61,241 bases of DNA from Rickettsiales bacterium (lineage in GTDB: Bacteria; Pseudomonadota; Alphaproteobacteria; Rs-D84), in assembly GCA_031266915.1 (NCBI GenBank), contig JAISAB010000006.1:1-61241 (forward strand), given 5' to 3'. Each line of letters opens with the position of its first letter. Positions within the stretch are counted from its first letter, which is position 1. Of the stretch, positions 32,209 to 40,663 are shown one piece after another. A program made the translations under genes and the position numbers. The notes under the pieces were generated by a model. That model did not search any database, was not told the origin of the DNA, and worked only from the letters and a program-made list of their open reading frames with translations.

Positions 32209-35200
32209 ATGAAAAAGTTACTGACGTTATTAATGTTCTGCGCGCTGTGTTCTGCGCTTTTCGTGCCGTTCGGCGCGGTGGCTGACGACGCGTCCGACAT
32301 CGCGCGCGCGGCGCGGCGCCCGGCGTCGAACGTTGTTTCCGCCACGACGTCCAGACAAAAGCCGGATGTTACCGCGACGCCCGTTTCGGGCGGCACGGCC
32401 CGTCCCGCCGGCGGCGGCGTGTCTGCGACCGCCCGCGGCTCAGGTACTGCGCGCGACGGCGTCGTCGTACAGACTGAAAAATCGCGCGCCGCCCAGGTGA
32501 CTGTGCCCGCGCAATCCGTTACGTCGCGCTCGGGCGCAGTTCAATCGCGCGCCGCGGTCGGTCAAAGGGTTTCAGGGCGGGCCTTGGGCGCGGCGCGCAC
32601 TGCGGTCGCCCAACCGGTCGTCCAATCGGCGGCCGCGCCGGCCAGAACCGTGGTCCCTGCCGCCGCGCCACGCACCGCGTCCGTCGCGCGCGCCGCCGTT
32701 CCGAAATCGACCGCGCGCAGCGCCGCGAACATGAGTGTTGCGCGCGCAGCGGTCAATCCCGACGCGGCCGCCGCGATTGCCGCGACGGATTACAAAAAAT
32801 GCCGCGAAATATTTTACAGCTGCATGGACGAATTTTGCGCGGCCAAGGACACGCAGCTGAAAAGATGCGCCTGTTCGTCGCGAATCCGCGATTTCGACAA
32901 CATCAAAAACAGAATGACGAATGTCGAGGACAAGATTCTGACATTCAACGAACGCCTGCTGACCGTTAACATGGACAAGGAAGACGCCGCGGCGATTTCC
33001 GTCGCGACTGAGGGCGAAACCGCGTACCAGAAAACTGACAAATCCGCGTCCAAGAAAATCCTGGATGAAATTGCCAAGAAATTAAAGTCCAGCACCGCCG
33101 ATACCGACCTGGGCCGCAATTTGTCCGCAATTTCATTGTCGTTGGATGCGGATTCCGCATTCGACAACATCGATTCCATGATGGGCGCGTCCACCGCGAC
33201 CAAAGAGGGCGCCGCCCTGTACAACGCGGCGCTGCCGATATGCCGCGAAATGGTGGCCGAGGTCTGCGATGACCAAGGCGCGTCGATTGCGGAAAGCGGA
33301 TATATGATGGCGGTCGAACAGGACTGCAACACCGTTTCCAAGGCCTATTCGACGATGCAGGACCAGGCTTTGGAAAAAGTGCGCGAAGGCGGCGCGCTGC
33401 TGGACATGGCGCGGCTGGACATTCATCAGCAGCGCAATGCCGACGATATTCTGACATGCAAAAAGAAAATGCTGGACGCGCTGTCCAATTCGTCCGTTTG
33501 CGGAACAAATCTGGGCAAGTGTCTGGATACGACCGGCAAATACATCGACCCGTCCACGGGCCAGGCTTTCCTGACCGTGAATCTGGCCGATTTAAGCGGC
33601 CTGATTACCCGGCCGACCGGCGACCAGAAATGGACGTCCGTTTCGAACAACAAGGCCTTTGTCACTTTTTTGGATTCCAAGAAAAAATATCTTGAGCCCG
33701 CGATGGACAGCTGCCAGGACATTTCCGACCGCGTCTGGACCGAGTTTATCGAAGACGCGCTGTCCCAAATCAAACTGGCCCAGGACCAAAAGCTGGAAGA
33801 AATGCGCCAAAGCTGCACGTCGCTGACGACGCAGTGTTTGTCCGCGTCCGCGAAATCGATTTCTGAATTCGACGCGCGCGCGCTGTCGGTCTTCGGTGTG
33901 CAGGCCGACAAAACCGTGAATGAAATGTGTTCCGGCATCAAGGTCGCGTGCACCGCGCTGTTGGAAACGACCAGCGGCGACCAGGACTGGGTCGGCGGCA
34001 TGACAGAAATCGAAACCGACAAAACGTACGACACAATCATCAAGACCTGCCGCGAAATCGGCAAGGCCTGCATCATCCAGGTATGCAAATCCATTTCCGG
34101 AAACTTCGGATTGTGCGAGGACATCGACAAGTCCATCAACAGAAAATCGGTTATCAACCGCGATGCTTGCTGGAAAGAAGTCGTGCAGTGCGTCCAAAGC
34201 GCCGGCAACGATTCTATTGCCGAAATTATGAAAAAGTTTAATAAAAATGTGACGAATAACAGCGCGGATAACTTTTATGAAGAAAATTATAAAAGTAATA
34301 AGTCTATTTCCGTGACAAATAATGATATTATAAGCTGTATCCCAAATAACAATTCTTGTGTGTACGACATCTGTGCGGTTGATGGTACAAACAATGCGAC
34401 ATGCCGTCTGGCTGAAAAGATTTGGGGCAATTGCGAATTCAAACCAAGCAAACTGCTGAATAATGAGGATGATCAGAACTATATTAAAATCCCAAGCGAT
34501 ACATCCGTCGAAACTTTGCTGTCGTGGTTTGCGATAAACACGGGAACATCGTTGAGGCCGGACAGCTGCAAGGATACATCGTGTGCGGCCGGCTTAATAC
34601 CAATTAGTGGCAAATGCGTTTCGTCGACTAGAGTTACTTCTGACACCGTAGAATGCGATGTGAATGACCAAATTATTGTCGAAGACAGAAGTAACCCAAA
34701 ATGGACAAACTGCTGCAAGTTTAAAAACGCTTCGGGAGGATTTGATAAGGGAGAACTTGATTATAACGGCAATTGTTGTGAGAAGACTGAAGTATTAACT
34801 GGTTATGATAAATTGGTAACAGAAAGTTATTGGAATGAAAAAGGTAACATGCAGGAAAATGCAAAGCTCAAAGTCTGCCGCCAAAACGCTGCCGGCGTGA
34901 AATTCATGGCCATGTATTTCACGGGCACGGACCAGAACAAGATCAAACATGTTTTGTTCTGCAGGGGGACATTAACTGCCACGGCACTAAACGATGATAG
35001 TTATCCGGACGGTCAGACCTTGAATTGCGACGGCAACTATGTGGTTATCAATGAAGCTACCGGTGCCTATGTCAATCCCGATTACGTTTCAAGTGAGAAT
35101 GGGTTATCCGAGCCTGAAGTTTATTCGTACAATTATTACAATCTGGATAGCGAAAATAGCGTTATCTCCTGCGTTTATGATTCTAACTCGTGGTCAGGGT

Positions 35201-35337
35201 TTAACTCAAGTAATATCAGCAGAATTTCTAATGTAAACTGTAATAAGGTTCTCGACGTGGATCCTAATACGTTTAACAATGGTAATAATAACATGTTTAT
35301 TATGTTTGGTCCGCTACTGTCAACGCCATCGCCGTAA
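32209..35337 (+). CDS. large exported protein, Ala-rich then Cys-rich, unknown
   Basis: This is a 1042-residue protein; ATG 32209 preferred (ATG 32197 also possible). Signal peptide MKKLLTLLMFCALCSALFVP, cleavage near AVA. Residues about 25-170 are low-complexity Ala/Val/Thr/Arg. A helical domain with scattered Cys pairs follows (CREIFYSCMDEFC, CACSS, CREIGKACIIQVC, CWKEVVQCVQ). From about 34230 (residue 675) both base composition and residues change: AT-rich codons, Asn, Tyr, Cys and beta-type sequence to the end. It ends with PLLSTPSP. Probably a periplasmic or surface scaffold with an exchangeable C-terminus. Confidence 0.7.
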   Translation: MKKLLTLLMFCALCSALFVPFGAVADDASDIARAARRPASNVVSATTSRQKPDVTATPVSGGTARPAGGGVSATARGSGTARDGVVVQTEKSRAAQVTVPAQSVTSRSGAVQSRAAVGQRVSGRALGAARTAVAQPVVQSAAAPARTVVPAAAPRTASVARAAVPKSTARSAANMSVARAAVNPDAAAAIAATDYKKCREIFYSCMDEFCAAKDTQLKRCACSSRIRDFDNIKNRMTNVEDKILTFNERLLTVNMDKEDAAAISVATEGETAYQKTDKSASKKILDEIAKKLKSSTADTDLGRNLSAISLSLDADSAFDNIDSMMGASTATKEGAALYNAALPICREMVAEVCDDQGASIAESGYMMAVEQDCNTVSKAYSTMQDQALEKVREGGALLDMARLDIHQQRNADDILTCKKKMLDALSNSSVCGTNLGKCLDTTGKYIDPSTGQAFLTVNLADLSGLITRPTGDQKWTSVSNNKAFVTFLDSKKKYLEPAMDSCQDISDRVWTEFIEDALSQIKLAQDQKLEEMRQSCTSLTTQCLSASAKSISEFDARALSVFGVQADKTVNEMCSGIKVACTALLETTSGDQDWVGGMTEIETDKTYDTIIKTCREIGKACIIQVCKSISGNFGLCEDIDKSINRKSVINRDACWKEVVQCVQSAGNDSIAEIMKKFNKNVTNNSADNFYEENYKSNKSISVTNNDIISCIPNNNSCVYDICAVDGTNNATCRLAEKIWGNCEFKPSKLLNNEDDQNYIKIPSDTSVETLLSWFAINTGTSLRPDSCKDTSCAAGLIPISGKCVSSTRVTSDTVECDVNDQIIVEDRSNPKWTNCCKFKNASGGFDKGELDYNGNCCEKTEVLTGYDKLVTESYWNEKGNMQENAKLKVCRQNAAGVKFMAMYFTGTDQNKIKHVLFCRGTLTATALNDDSYPDGQTLNCDGNYVVINEATGAYVNPDYVSSENGLSEPEVYSYNYYNLDSENSVISCVYDSNSWSGFNSSNISRISNVNCNKVLDVDPNTFNNGNNNMFIMFGPLLSTPSP

Positions 35338-35340
35338 TCA

Positions 35341-35757
35341 GAATAAATAACATTTGTCATTGCGAGGGGCGTCAGCCCCGCAGCAATCCAGTGAAACAAA
35401 TTCGTGCGCCCGTTGGGCGCACACTCTTTTTGTCTCCCCCCCTCGGGGGGGAGTACCCGCGGCGTGTCACCCGTAGCCTTGGCGAAGGGTGAAGCGGGGG
35501 AGGGGGAGCCTCCCCCCAGTCGCCTGCGGCGCCAGCCCCCCTCAAAAAGGGTGGCACATAGAGACGAGCTTAAAGTTCTCCTCCTGCGGAGGAGTACCGG
35601 CGACAGCCGGTGGGGTGGTTAGAGAATCAGAGTTTAATCACGAAGTCTCAAATCACCCCGTCCGCTGTGCGTCCACCCCTCCACAGGAGGGGAACTTTAC
35701 ACCACGCAATGACAAAGCGGGGGTAATAAAGAATAAATAGTAAAGAATATAAAATAA
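35341..35757. repeat. composite nested repeat region
   Basis: GTCATTGCGAGGGG/GCAATCCAG arm at 35356-35393, an inner palindrome with CCCCCCTCGG and GAGGGGGAG, the TTCTCCTCC-tgc-GGAGGAG...GGTGGTTAGAG core (35575-35690), closing GCAATGACA, then AATAAAGAATAAATAG words. Similar to 1924-2230 plus part of 6735-7042. Confidence 0.75.
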
Positions 35758-35988
35758 ATGACGCGGTCCGCCCGTCCCGTCACACTTCGTGCGCCGCGGC
35801 CGAGACACTCAATTTTCTTAATCGGCAAAGCCGATAACGAAAATTTGCGGAACTTGGCTGATTATTTTAGAACTTTTGACCAGCCCCGCTTCGCCCTGCG
35901 GGCTTCGCAGGGCACTCGATTTTGTGTTCCTCACTTCGTTCGGACAAAAACGGTGGCCTGCCACACGAAGCTGCGCAGCAGCGAAGTG
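35758..35988. other. intergenic tail before tRNA-Leu
   Basis: It contains a TTCGCCCTGCGGGCTTCG palindrome near 35890 and the GTGCGCCGCGGCCGAGACAC sequence that recurs at 37780. The plus-strand frame here is open into the next gene but has no start signal; I do not treat it as coding. Confidence 0.45.
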
Positions 35989-36073
35989 TGGTGGGACCAA
36001 GGAGACTCGAACTCCTATGGATTGCTCCACTACCACCTCAAGGTAGCGCGTCTACCAATTTCGCCATGGTCCC
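35989..36073 (-). tRNA. tRNA-Leu (GAG)
   Basis: 85 nt including encoded CCA, class II with a short variable arm. Anticodon loop TTGAGGT, T-loop GAGTTCGAGTCTC. Confidence 0.93.
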
Positions 36074-36156
36074 GGTTTGTCCGACATCCTACAATTAACC
36101 ATTTTATTTTTCAACTATTTTATGATATAATACTACGTATCATAAGGGGGTGGGAG

Positions 36157-37665
36157 ATGAAAAAAATATCGAAATTTCTGTTTGGCTGGTCTTTGCTGGC
36201 ATGCGTGCCGCTGGCCGCCGGTGCCGCGGGCACTTACTATAACGGTTCTTACCAGAATCCGCAAACGGCACGCCAGGGATACAACACGACGGGTTATTAT
36301 TCCCAGCAGCCGCAACAACAGCAGGGCTACTATCAAAATACCGGATACGCCGGAACGGGGACTTATTCCAGCGCTGGATATTCCAGATACGGCCAGGCCG
36401 CGCAGCCTCAATCCGCCAACGCCCAGCAATCCAACACGCAGCAGAGAACGGCCCCGGCCGCGCCCGCCGCGAACACCGCCAAGAACGGATTTTATCTGGA
36501 CGGCGGAATTTCCCGCGAAAGCGCGATGTGGCAATTCGAAATGAAAAAAGCGGGCAGCAAGCTGCACTATGACAACGTCGCCTGGAACGTGTTGGACGCG
36601 AAAGGCGGATATGTCTTTGACCTGGGCAATACCAAGGCGCAAATCGACGCCGGGGTAAAATACGGCATGCAAAGCGGGGAATCGTCCATGGTGGACGACG
36701 ACATCAGCAACGGCGGCTATTTCGTCACGGAATGGGTTGACGGCGGCAACAATGTCATCGGCAGCCAGATTGGCCACGCGTTATCGGCCGGCACCAGCAG
36801 CGGCGGCAGCATGCTGGGATTTAATTTCGGATTCGGCCTGACGGATTTCTTTTCGGTCGGCAAGGCCAAAATCACGCCGTCGGTCGGTTATCGTCATTTC
36901 TCGTATAAATTGGAAACCAAGCAGAACTTTGGCTTGTCGATGAACACGGCGCAGTGCTTCATAGGGGCAGAAGGCGAAAAACAATGCGACCCGGCGATTA
37001 TAATTCATTATGCCGACGGCACCAAGCAAATTTTGTGGCGCGAAAAATCCGATGATAAGTTAGAGGTCGTCGGCACCCCCCAGACCGTGGACGCCGGCGA
37101 CACATATTATTTCCAACAGCCCGGAACCAGTCATTCTTATGACGTGTCGTGGTCCGGTCCGTACGCTGCGCTGGATATGGTTTATGCGGCTGACCAGAAT
37201 AATTCGGTCGACGCGCGCGTTGAATTGGGATTTCCCGGATACACTGCGACGGGCAACCAACCGTACAGATTTGACTGGCAGCATCCGAAATCAGTCGAAG
37301 ACACTGCAGGCATGTTTTCCGCATTCCATTTGGGATTGGGCGCGAATTGGCGCACGGCCATGACGGATACGGTTATGTTGTCGGTCGGTCTGACATACGA
37401 TTATTATACGGTCGACGGCGCGGATGCCAGCACGTACCTGAGCGAGAGCTATCACGACGGCATTTATAATGCTTTGTTGAAACAGTGGCAAGAGAAGGGC
37501 AAGCAAGAATCTGATATGATTGACCCGAACAGCGGCGACCCGGTCGCGCTGAATATTATCAATTTGAAAAAAGAATGTCCGGGATGGGTATGCAAATCCG
37601 ACAGCGAGATAAAGTCTTTTTATAAATCCATGGGTATACGCGTCGGGCTGACCGCAAAGTTTTAA
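36157..37665 (+). CDS. outer-membrane beta-barrel protein with Gln/Tyr-rich N-terminus
   Basis: This is a 502-residue protein from ATG 36157 (GGGGGTGGGAG upstream; TATAAT at 36126-36131). Signal peptide ends ...AAGAA. Residues about 25-105 are low complexity rich in Tyr, Gln, Gly and Asn (GYYSQQPQQQQGYYQNTGY). The remainder alternates hydrophobic and polar residues with many aromatic strand ends (GGYVFDLG, VGYRHFSYKLET, FHLGLGANWR) and closes with GVRVGLTAKF-type terminal Phe, the outer-membrane barrel signal. Acidic loops (SSMVDDDISNGG) recall the DDD motif of the other barrels. Substrate unknown. Confidence 0.75.
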   Translation: MKKISKFLFGWSLLACVPLAAGAAGTYYNGSYQNPQTARQGYNTTGYYSQQPQQQQGYYQNTGYAGTGTYSSAGYSRYGQAAQPQSANAQQSNTQQRTAPAAPAANTAKNGFYLDGGISRESAMWQFEMKKAGSKLHYDNVAWNVLDAKGGYVFDLGNTKAQIDAGVKYGMQSGESSMVDDDISNGGYFVTEWVDGGNNVIGSQIGHALSAGTSSGGSMLGFNFGFGLTDFFSVGKAKITPSVGYRHFSYKLETKQNFGLSMNTAQCFIGAEGEKQCDPAIIIHYADGTKQILWREKSDDKLEVVGTPQTVDAGDTYYFQQPGTSHSYDVSWSGPYAALDMVYAADQNNSVDARVELGFPGYTATGNQPYRFDWQHPKSVEDTAGMFSAFHLGLGANWRTAMTDTVMLSVGLTYDYYTVDGADASTYLSESYHDGIYNALLKQWQEKGKQESDMIDPNSGDPVALNIINLKKECPGWVCKSDSEIKSFYKSMGIRVGLTAKF

Positions 37666-37675
37666 ATAGCAATAG

Positions 37676-37815
37676 TTCTCCTCCTATGGAGGAGTACGGT
37701 CGAAGACCGGGAGGTGGTAAGATAATCAGAGTTTAATCTCAATGTCTCAAACCACCCCGTCCGTCCCGTCGTACTTCGTGCGCCGCGGCCGAGACACCCC
37801 TCCGCAGGAGGGGAA
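37676..37815. repeat. palindromic repeat core
   Basis: TTCTCCTCC-tat-GGAGGAG...GGTGGTAAGATAATCAG...AACCACCCCGTCCG...CCCCTCCGCAGGAGGGG, the core of the 11205 element without its word arms. Confidence 0.75.
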
Positions 37816-37881
37816 CCGTCGCGAATACATGGCTTGATTCTTTTCGCCCAGTTGTTATTATGCAGGGCACAGAGGTTTTTC

Positions 37882-38496
37882 ATGAAAAAATTATTAGTCT
37901 TTTGTTCCTTGTTCCTGTTTCTGGTTCCTGTTCGGGCCGCACCGAATCTGACCGGCGTCGCGTCAGTGAATGTCACCAGCGATACGGCCGCAACCGCCAA
38001 AAACATGGCCCTGGGCGAGGCGCGCCGCCAAATCGCCGCGGATGTACTTGGCAACTATTCCAATCCGGCGCAGTTGGCGGATTTGATAAAGAATACGGGC
38101 GATTCCGTTTTGACTAATCTGATTTCGTCGACCAGCATCGACGGCGAGCGTTTGTCTGCAACGACTTATTCCGCGAACATCAGGATGACGGTCGACGCCG
38201 TCGCTGCGAAAAAGTGGCTGGCCGAAAACGATGTTCAAAACTGGCTGGGCGCTGATGACACCGTAGCCGCGGACCAGTCCGCCGTGATAATCAATTTATC
38301 CGCCGGGCTGCGCGATTGGATTGAATTAAGCCGCGCCTTGCGGGCCGAGAATGTGAATCTGAGCATCAAAAGAATTTCCGGTGGCCAAATCACCGCGAAT
38401 TTTCCGGCCGTCGCGCGCCAGAAATTCATCGCCGCAGTCCAGGCCGCCGGATGGAAGTCTTCCGACACCGACGGGTTCCTTGAAGTTTATAAATAG
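37882..38496 (+). CDS. exported protein, unknown, with shared signal-peptide cassette
   Basis: This is a 204-residue protein from ATG 37882 (AGAGG upstream). Signal peptide MKKLLVFCSLFLFLVPVRAA is almost identical, in protein and DNA, to that of the M48 protease at 9888. The mature domain has repeated alpha/beta units (VTSDTAATAKNMALGEARRQ, ADLIKNTGDSVL, GERLSATTYSANIRMTVDA), reminiscent of LPP20/FlgT-type lipoprotein domains, but this is uncertain. Probably periplasmic. Confidence 0.65.
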   Translation: MKKLLVFCSLFLFLVPVRAAPNLTGVASVNVTSDTAATAKNMALGEARRQIAADVLGNYSNPAQLADLIKNTGDSVLTNLISSTSIDGERLSATTYSANIRMTVDAVAAKKWLAENDVQNWLGADDTVAADQSAVIINLSAGLRDWIELSRALRAENVNLSIKRISGGQITANFPAVARQKFIAAVQAAGWKSSDTDGFLEVYK

Positions 38497-38620
38497 GTAC
38501 TGGGTATTAGGTATTGGGTACTAAATCGCAGGATTACCACGGGGCTGACGCCCCTCGCAATGACAAAGTGGTGATTCAGTACCCAGTAACTAATACCTAG
38601 TACCCAATACCCAGTTCCCA
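38497..38620. repeat. palindromic element with GGTACTGGGTATT arms
   Basis: GGTACTGGGTATTAGG words (38497-38525) are mirrored by ACCCAGTAACTAATACC words (38579-38618), enclosing GGGGCTGACGCCCCTCGCAATGAC. The right arm touches the promoter of the DGR target. Confidence 0.75.
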
Positions 38621-38621
38621 C

Positions 38622-38650
38622 TTGACTAATATCCCAAAATAAGATAGCAT
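38622..38650 (+). promoter_or_regulatory. promoter of the DGR-target operon
   Basis: TTGACT (38622-38627), 17-base spacer, TAGCAT (38645-38650). The leader holds CTCCccttGGAG and a perfect 12-bp palindrome GTACGATCGTAC (38668-38679), a possible operator. Confidence 0.65.
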
Positions 38651-38697
38651 CTCCCCTTGGAGAGAGCGTACGATCGTACATATCAAGAAGACGGCTC

Positions 38698-38949
38698 ATG
38701 GACATCACATTTCTAAAAGAAGAACAAATCTGGGGCAGCAACGCCTTGGATGTTATAAAAGAGTATGGAACCAAAACAAATCTGACCGATTTGGCCATTG
38801 TTTTGGGCGGTTATATGGGGTCGAATACGATGACTAGTGACGGTCTTCGGTCGGGTTCTCTGTGGTCGTCTTCTGATAATGGTTATACTTATGTTCGCAC
38901 CGTGTTTGCTAACGGTGACAAGAGCCGCTCCGATCCTAATAAACGTTAA
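38698..38949 (+). CDS. DGR target: C-type-lectin-like domain protein, cut by a VR-encoded stop
   Basis: This is an 83-residue protein from ATG 38698. The N-terminal part IWGSNALDVIKEYGTK, TDLAIVLGGYM and GLRSGSLWSSSDNG follows the pattern of the lectin-like domain that precedes GEYPQ-type domains in gut bacterial proteins (recalled family knowledge). The C-terminal 33 codons are the variable repeat: YTY, VRTV, FANG, DKSRSDPNKR, then TAA 38947-38949. The frame stays open beyond the TAA (LAARPALPKSV...) straight into the ATPase at 38968, in phase. The TR codon at the stop is AAA, so the stop looks like a product of DGR mutagenesis in an originally fused protein. Confidence 0.85.
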   Translation: MDITFLKEEQIWGSNALDVIKEYGTKTNLTDLAIVLGGYMGSNTMTSDGLRSGSLWSSSDNGYTYVRTVFANGDKSRSDPNKR

Positions 38950-38971
38950 CTGGCCGCCCGTCCCGCTTTGC
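38851..38971 (+). repeat. DGR variable repeat (VR)
   Basis: Counterpart of TR 30713-30833 at a constant offset of 8138. Changes hit AAT to TAT, ACT, TAT and TTT; GAA to GCT; AAC to GAC, AGC and TCC; AAT to GAT; AAA to TAA. The invariant 3' block CTGGCCGCCCGTCCCG is the likely initiation-of-mutagenic-homing region. One A to C change (38966) lies just downstream of it. Confidence 0.95.
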
Positions 38972-40662
38972 CAAAATCTGTAATCCAGCAAATCCGCCCG
39001 AGCGCAGCGAGGGCCCCGGCGACGAAGTCGCCGACGCGCAAAATTGGTAAAATCGAAATTCGTCAATTCGGCGAATATCCCCAAACAATCGCCCCAGACA
39101 ACATCGGCAGGGAACTAGAGGGTGCCTTAAAGGCCAAAATCCTGCGCGCGACGGGCGACAAATATACCTTTGACGGCGAGGCCTATGATGCCTTTGACAA
39201 ACCGTTCAAACCGGTCGATTACCCCGAATACGAATACCATGGCGAACGGTATATCCGCGTTCTGGCCGACCCGCGCGACAGCGATTCCATTCTGTCGAAC
39301 GGCAAAGTGCCAAAAAAGGGCGAACCGTGCTGGGTTCAAGTCCAGCCCATAGAATGGATGGTCGACCCGGGTGGATGGTGGGTGGCGTACAAGGCCTTGT
39401 TCGCCGGCGTGCAGTTCGATAACGCTAGCAGTTACGACGGCGATTTTTCCAAAACTAATATGAAAAAGTATTTGGACAAATACTTCGCGCCGCAAATGCA
39501 GCATGGCCGCGTACCGCGGCAAAGCGCCCAGGAATTCGGCGAAGCGACGCGCAAGATTTCGCACGGTGTCACCATAATCGACGAACCCATGTCCGTCGGC
39601 GAACAGATTGGCGTTTACATCAAAAACGGAAAATCGTTCATGCTGCACGGGCCGTCAGGCGTCGGCAAAACCGCCCGGGTCGAGGCTGTAGACCCCAACC
39701 TGACCGCCGTGCCGCTGTGGAACGGCGTCTTGCCCGAAGACATCGTGGGCAAGGTTCGCTATCCCAGCGGCCAGGTTGCCCCGCTGATGGCGCCGGACGA
39801 ATCCGGCGAAGCCGCGCTGGAAAAACTGGCCAATGGCGGCGTTTGGGTTCCGCCGGACTGGTATGTAGAACTGGTCAAAAAATGCGATGCCGAACCGAAC
39901 AAACAGCATGTCCTGTTTATCGATGAAGTTACGAACGCCAAGCCGACAACGCAATCGCTGATATTCCACGTCGTGTTGAAAAAATCCATCAGCCCGTCCA
40001 AGGGCAAACTGCCCGCCAACGCGGTCATCGTGCTGGCCGGAAACGACAAGACCGAATCGGGCGCTGCGTACAACATGCCCGCGCCGCTGTTCCGGCGCAT
40101 GTCGGGACATATTTATCTGCAATTGAATTTGCCGGAATGGCTGGAATGGGCGTCAGAAAAATCGCGCAAATACCCGGACGATCCGAATCGCCTGAATGCG
40201 CATCCGCTGGTGGCGGCGTTCCTGTCTACATACCCCGATGCTTTTTATTCCGACTATGACGAAGACAATCCTGGTCAGTGGGCCATCGACCCACGCGGAT
40301 GGGAACAGATTTCAGATATAATTTACGACAATGGCAATACTATCCGCCGCGAACTGATTGAAAACAAAATCGGCGTGGAAAACGCCGCGACGCTGCTGGC
40401 CTTTGCTCGCGAGCCGTTTTTAACGGCGGAAAATGTCCTGGACGGCAATTACAATAAAAATGACGTGCCCGAAGACCAAACACGACGTCTGGCGACTGCG
40501 CTGGGGATGCGCCATGTGTCCCCGCGTCAGGTCGAGAAAGTCCGAGAATTTATCGGCAAACATCTGGGCGCGGAAAACTTGGCGATATTCGATTCCAAGT
40601 GGGTTGGCGACAATGACGAGCGCGCGATTCAAATCTCGCAAATGAAAGAAAAGGACAGATGA
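38968..40662 (+). CDS. MoxR-type AAA+ ATPase with N-terminal GEYPQ domain (downstream part of the DGR target)
   Basis: 564 residues if started at TTG 38968, which lies inside the VR and has no ribosome site. Residues 30-185 are the GEYPQ domain (IRQFGEYPQTI, EYEYHGERYIRV, WVQVQPIEWMVD, LFAGVQFDN). The AAA+ core has Walker A GPSGVGKT (228-235), Walker B VLFIDE (315-320), sensor 1 VLAGND (355-360) and the Arg-finger region PLFRRM (373-378). No ATG occurs before residue 131. It is in phase with the lectin-like ORF, so the natural product is probably one protein of about 654 residues: lectin-like VR domain, GEYPQ domain, AAA+. It is followed one base later by the next gene. MoxR ATPases remodel complexes together with VWA partners, and one is encoded here. 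Confidence 0.85.
   Translation: MPKSVIQQIRPSAARAPATKSPTRKIGKIEIRQFGEYPQTIAPDNIGRELEGALKAKILRATGDKYTFDGEAYDAFDKPFKPVDYPEYEYHGERYIRVLADPRDSDSILSNGKVPKKGEPCWVQVQPIEWMVDPGGWWVAYKALFAGVQFDNASSYDGDFSKTNMKKYLDKYFAPQMQHGRVPRQSAQEFGEATRKISHGVTIIDEPMSVGEQIGVYIKNGKSFMLHGPSGVGKTARVEAVDPNLTAVPLWNGVLPEDIVGKVRYPSGQVAPLMAPDESGEAALEKLANGGVWVPPDWYVELVKKCDAEPNKQHVLFIDEVTNAKPTTQSLIFHVVLKKSISPSKGKLPANAVIVLAGNDKTESGAAYNMPAPLFRRMSGHIYLQLNLPEWLEWASEKSRKYPDDPNRLNAHPLVAAFLSTYPDAFYSDYDEDNPGQWAIDPRGWEQISDIIYDNGNTIRRELIENKIGVENAATLLAFAREPFLTAENVLDGNYNKNDVPEDQTRRLATALGMRHVSPRQVEKVREFIGKHLGAENLAIFDSKWVGDNDERAIQISQMKEKDR
39017..39033 (+). other. hairpin/cruciform downstream of the VR
   Basis: CGGCGAC-gaa-GTCGCCG, a perfect 7-bp inverted repeat with a 3-base loop, 46 bp after the VR end. 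Characterised DGRs need a hairpin or cruciform just after the VR for efficient homing. This one is also within coding sequence. Confidence 0.5.
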
Positions 40663-40663
40663 C

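Noticed and set aside
36001-36073. Short hairpin-rich region as a fourth type of repeat
   Set aside because: It is tRNA-Leu on the minus strand, with complete arms and encoded CCA.
35758-36156. N-terminal extension of the barrel protein by 133 codons
   Set aside because: The stretch runs through repeat remnants and antisense to tRNA-Leu. ATG 36157 has a ribosome site, signal peptide and promoter.
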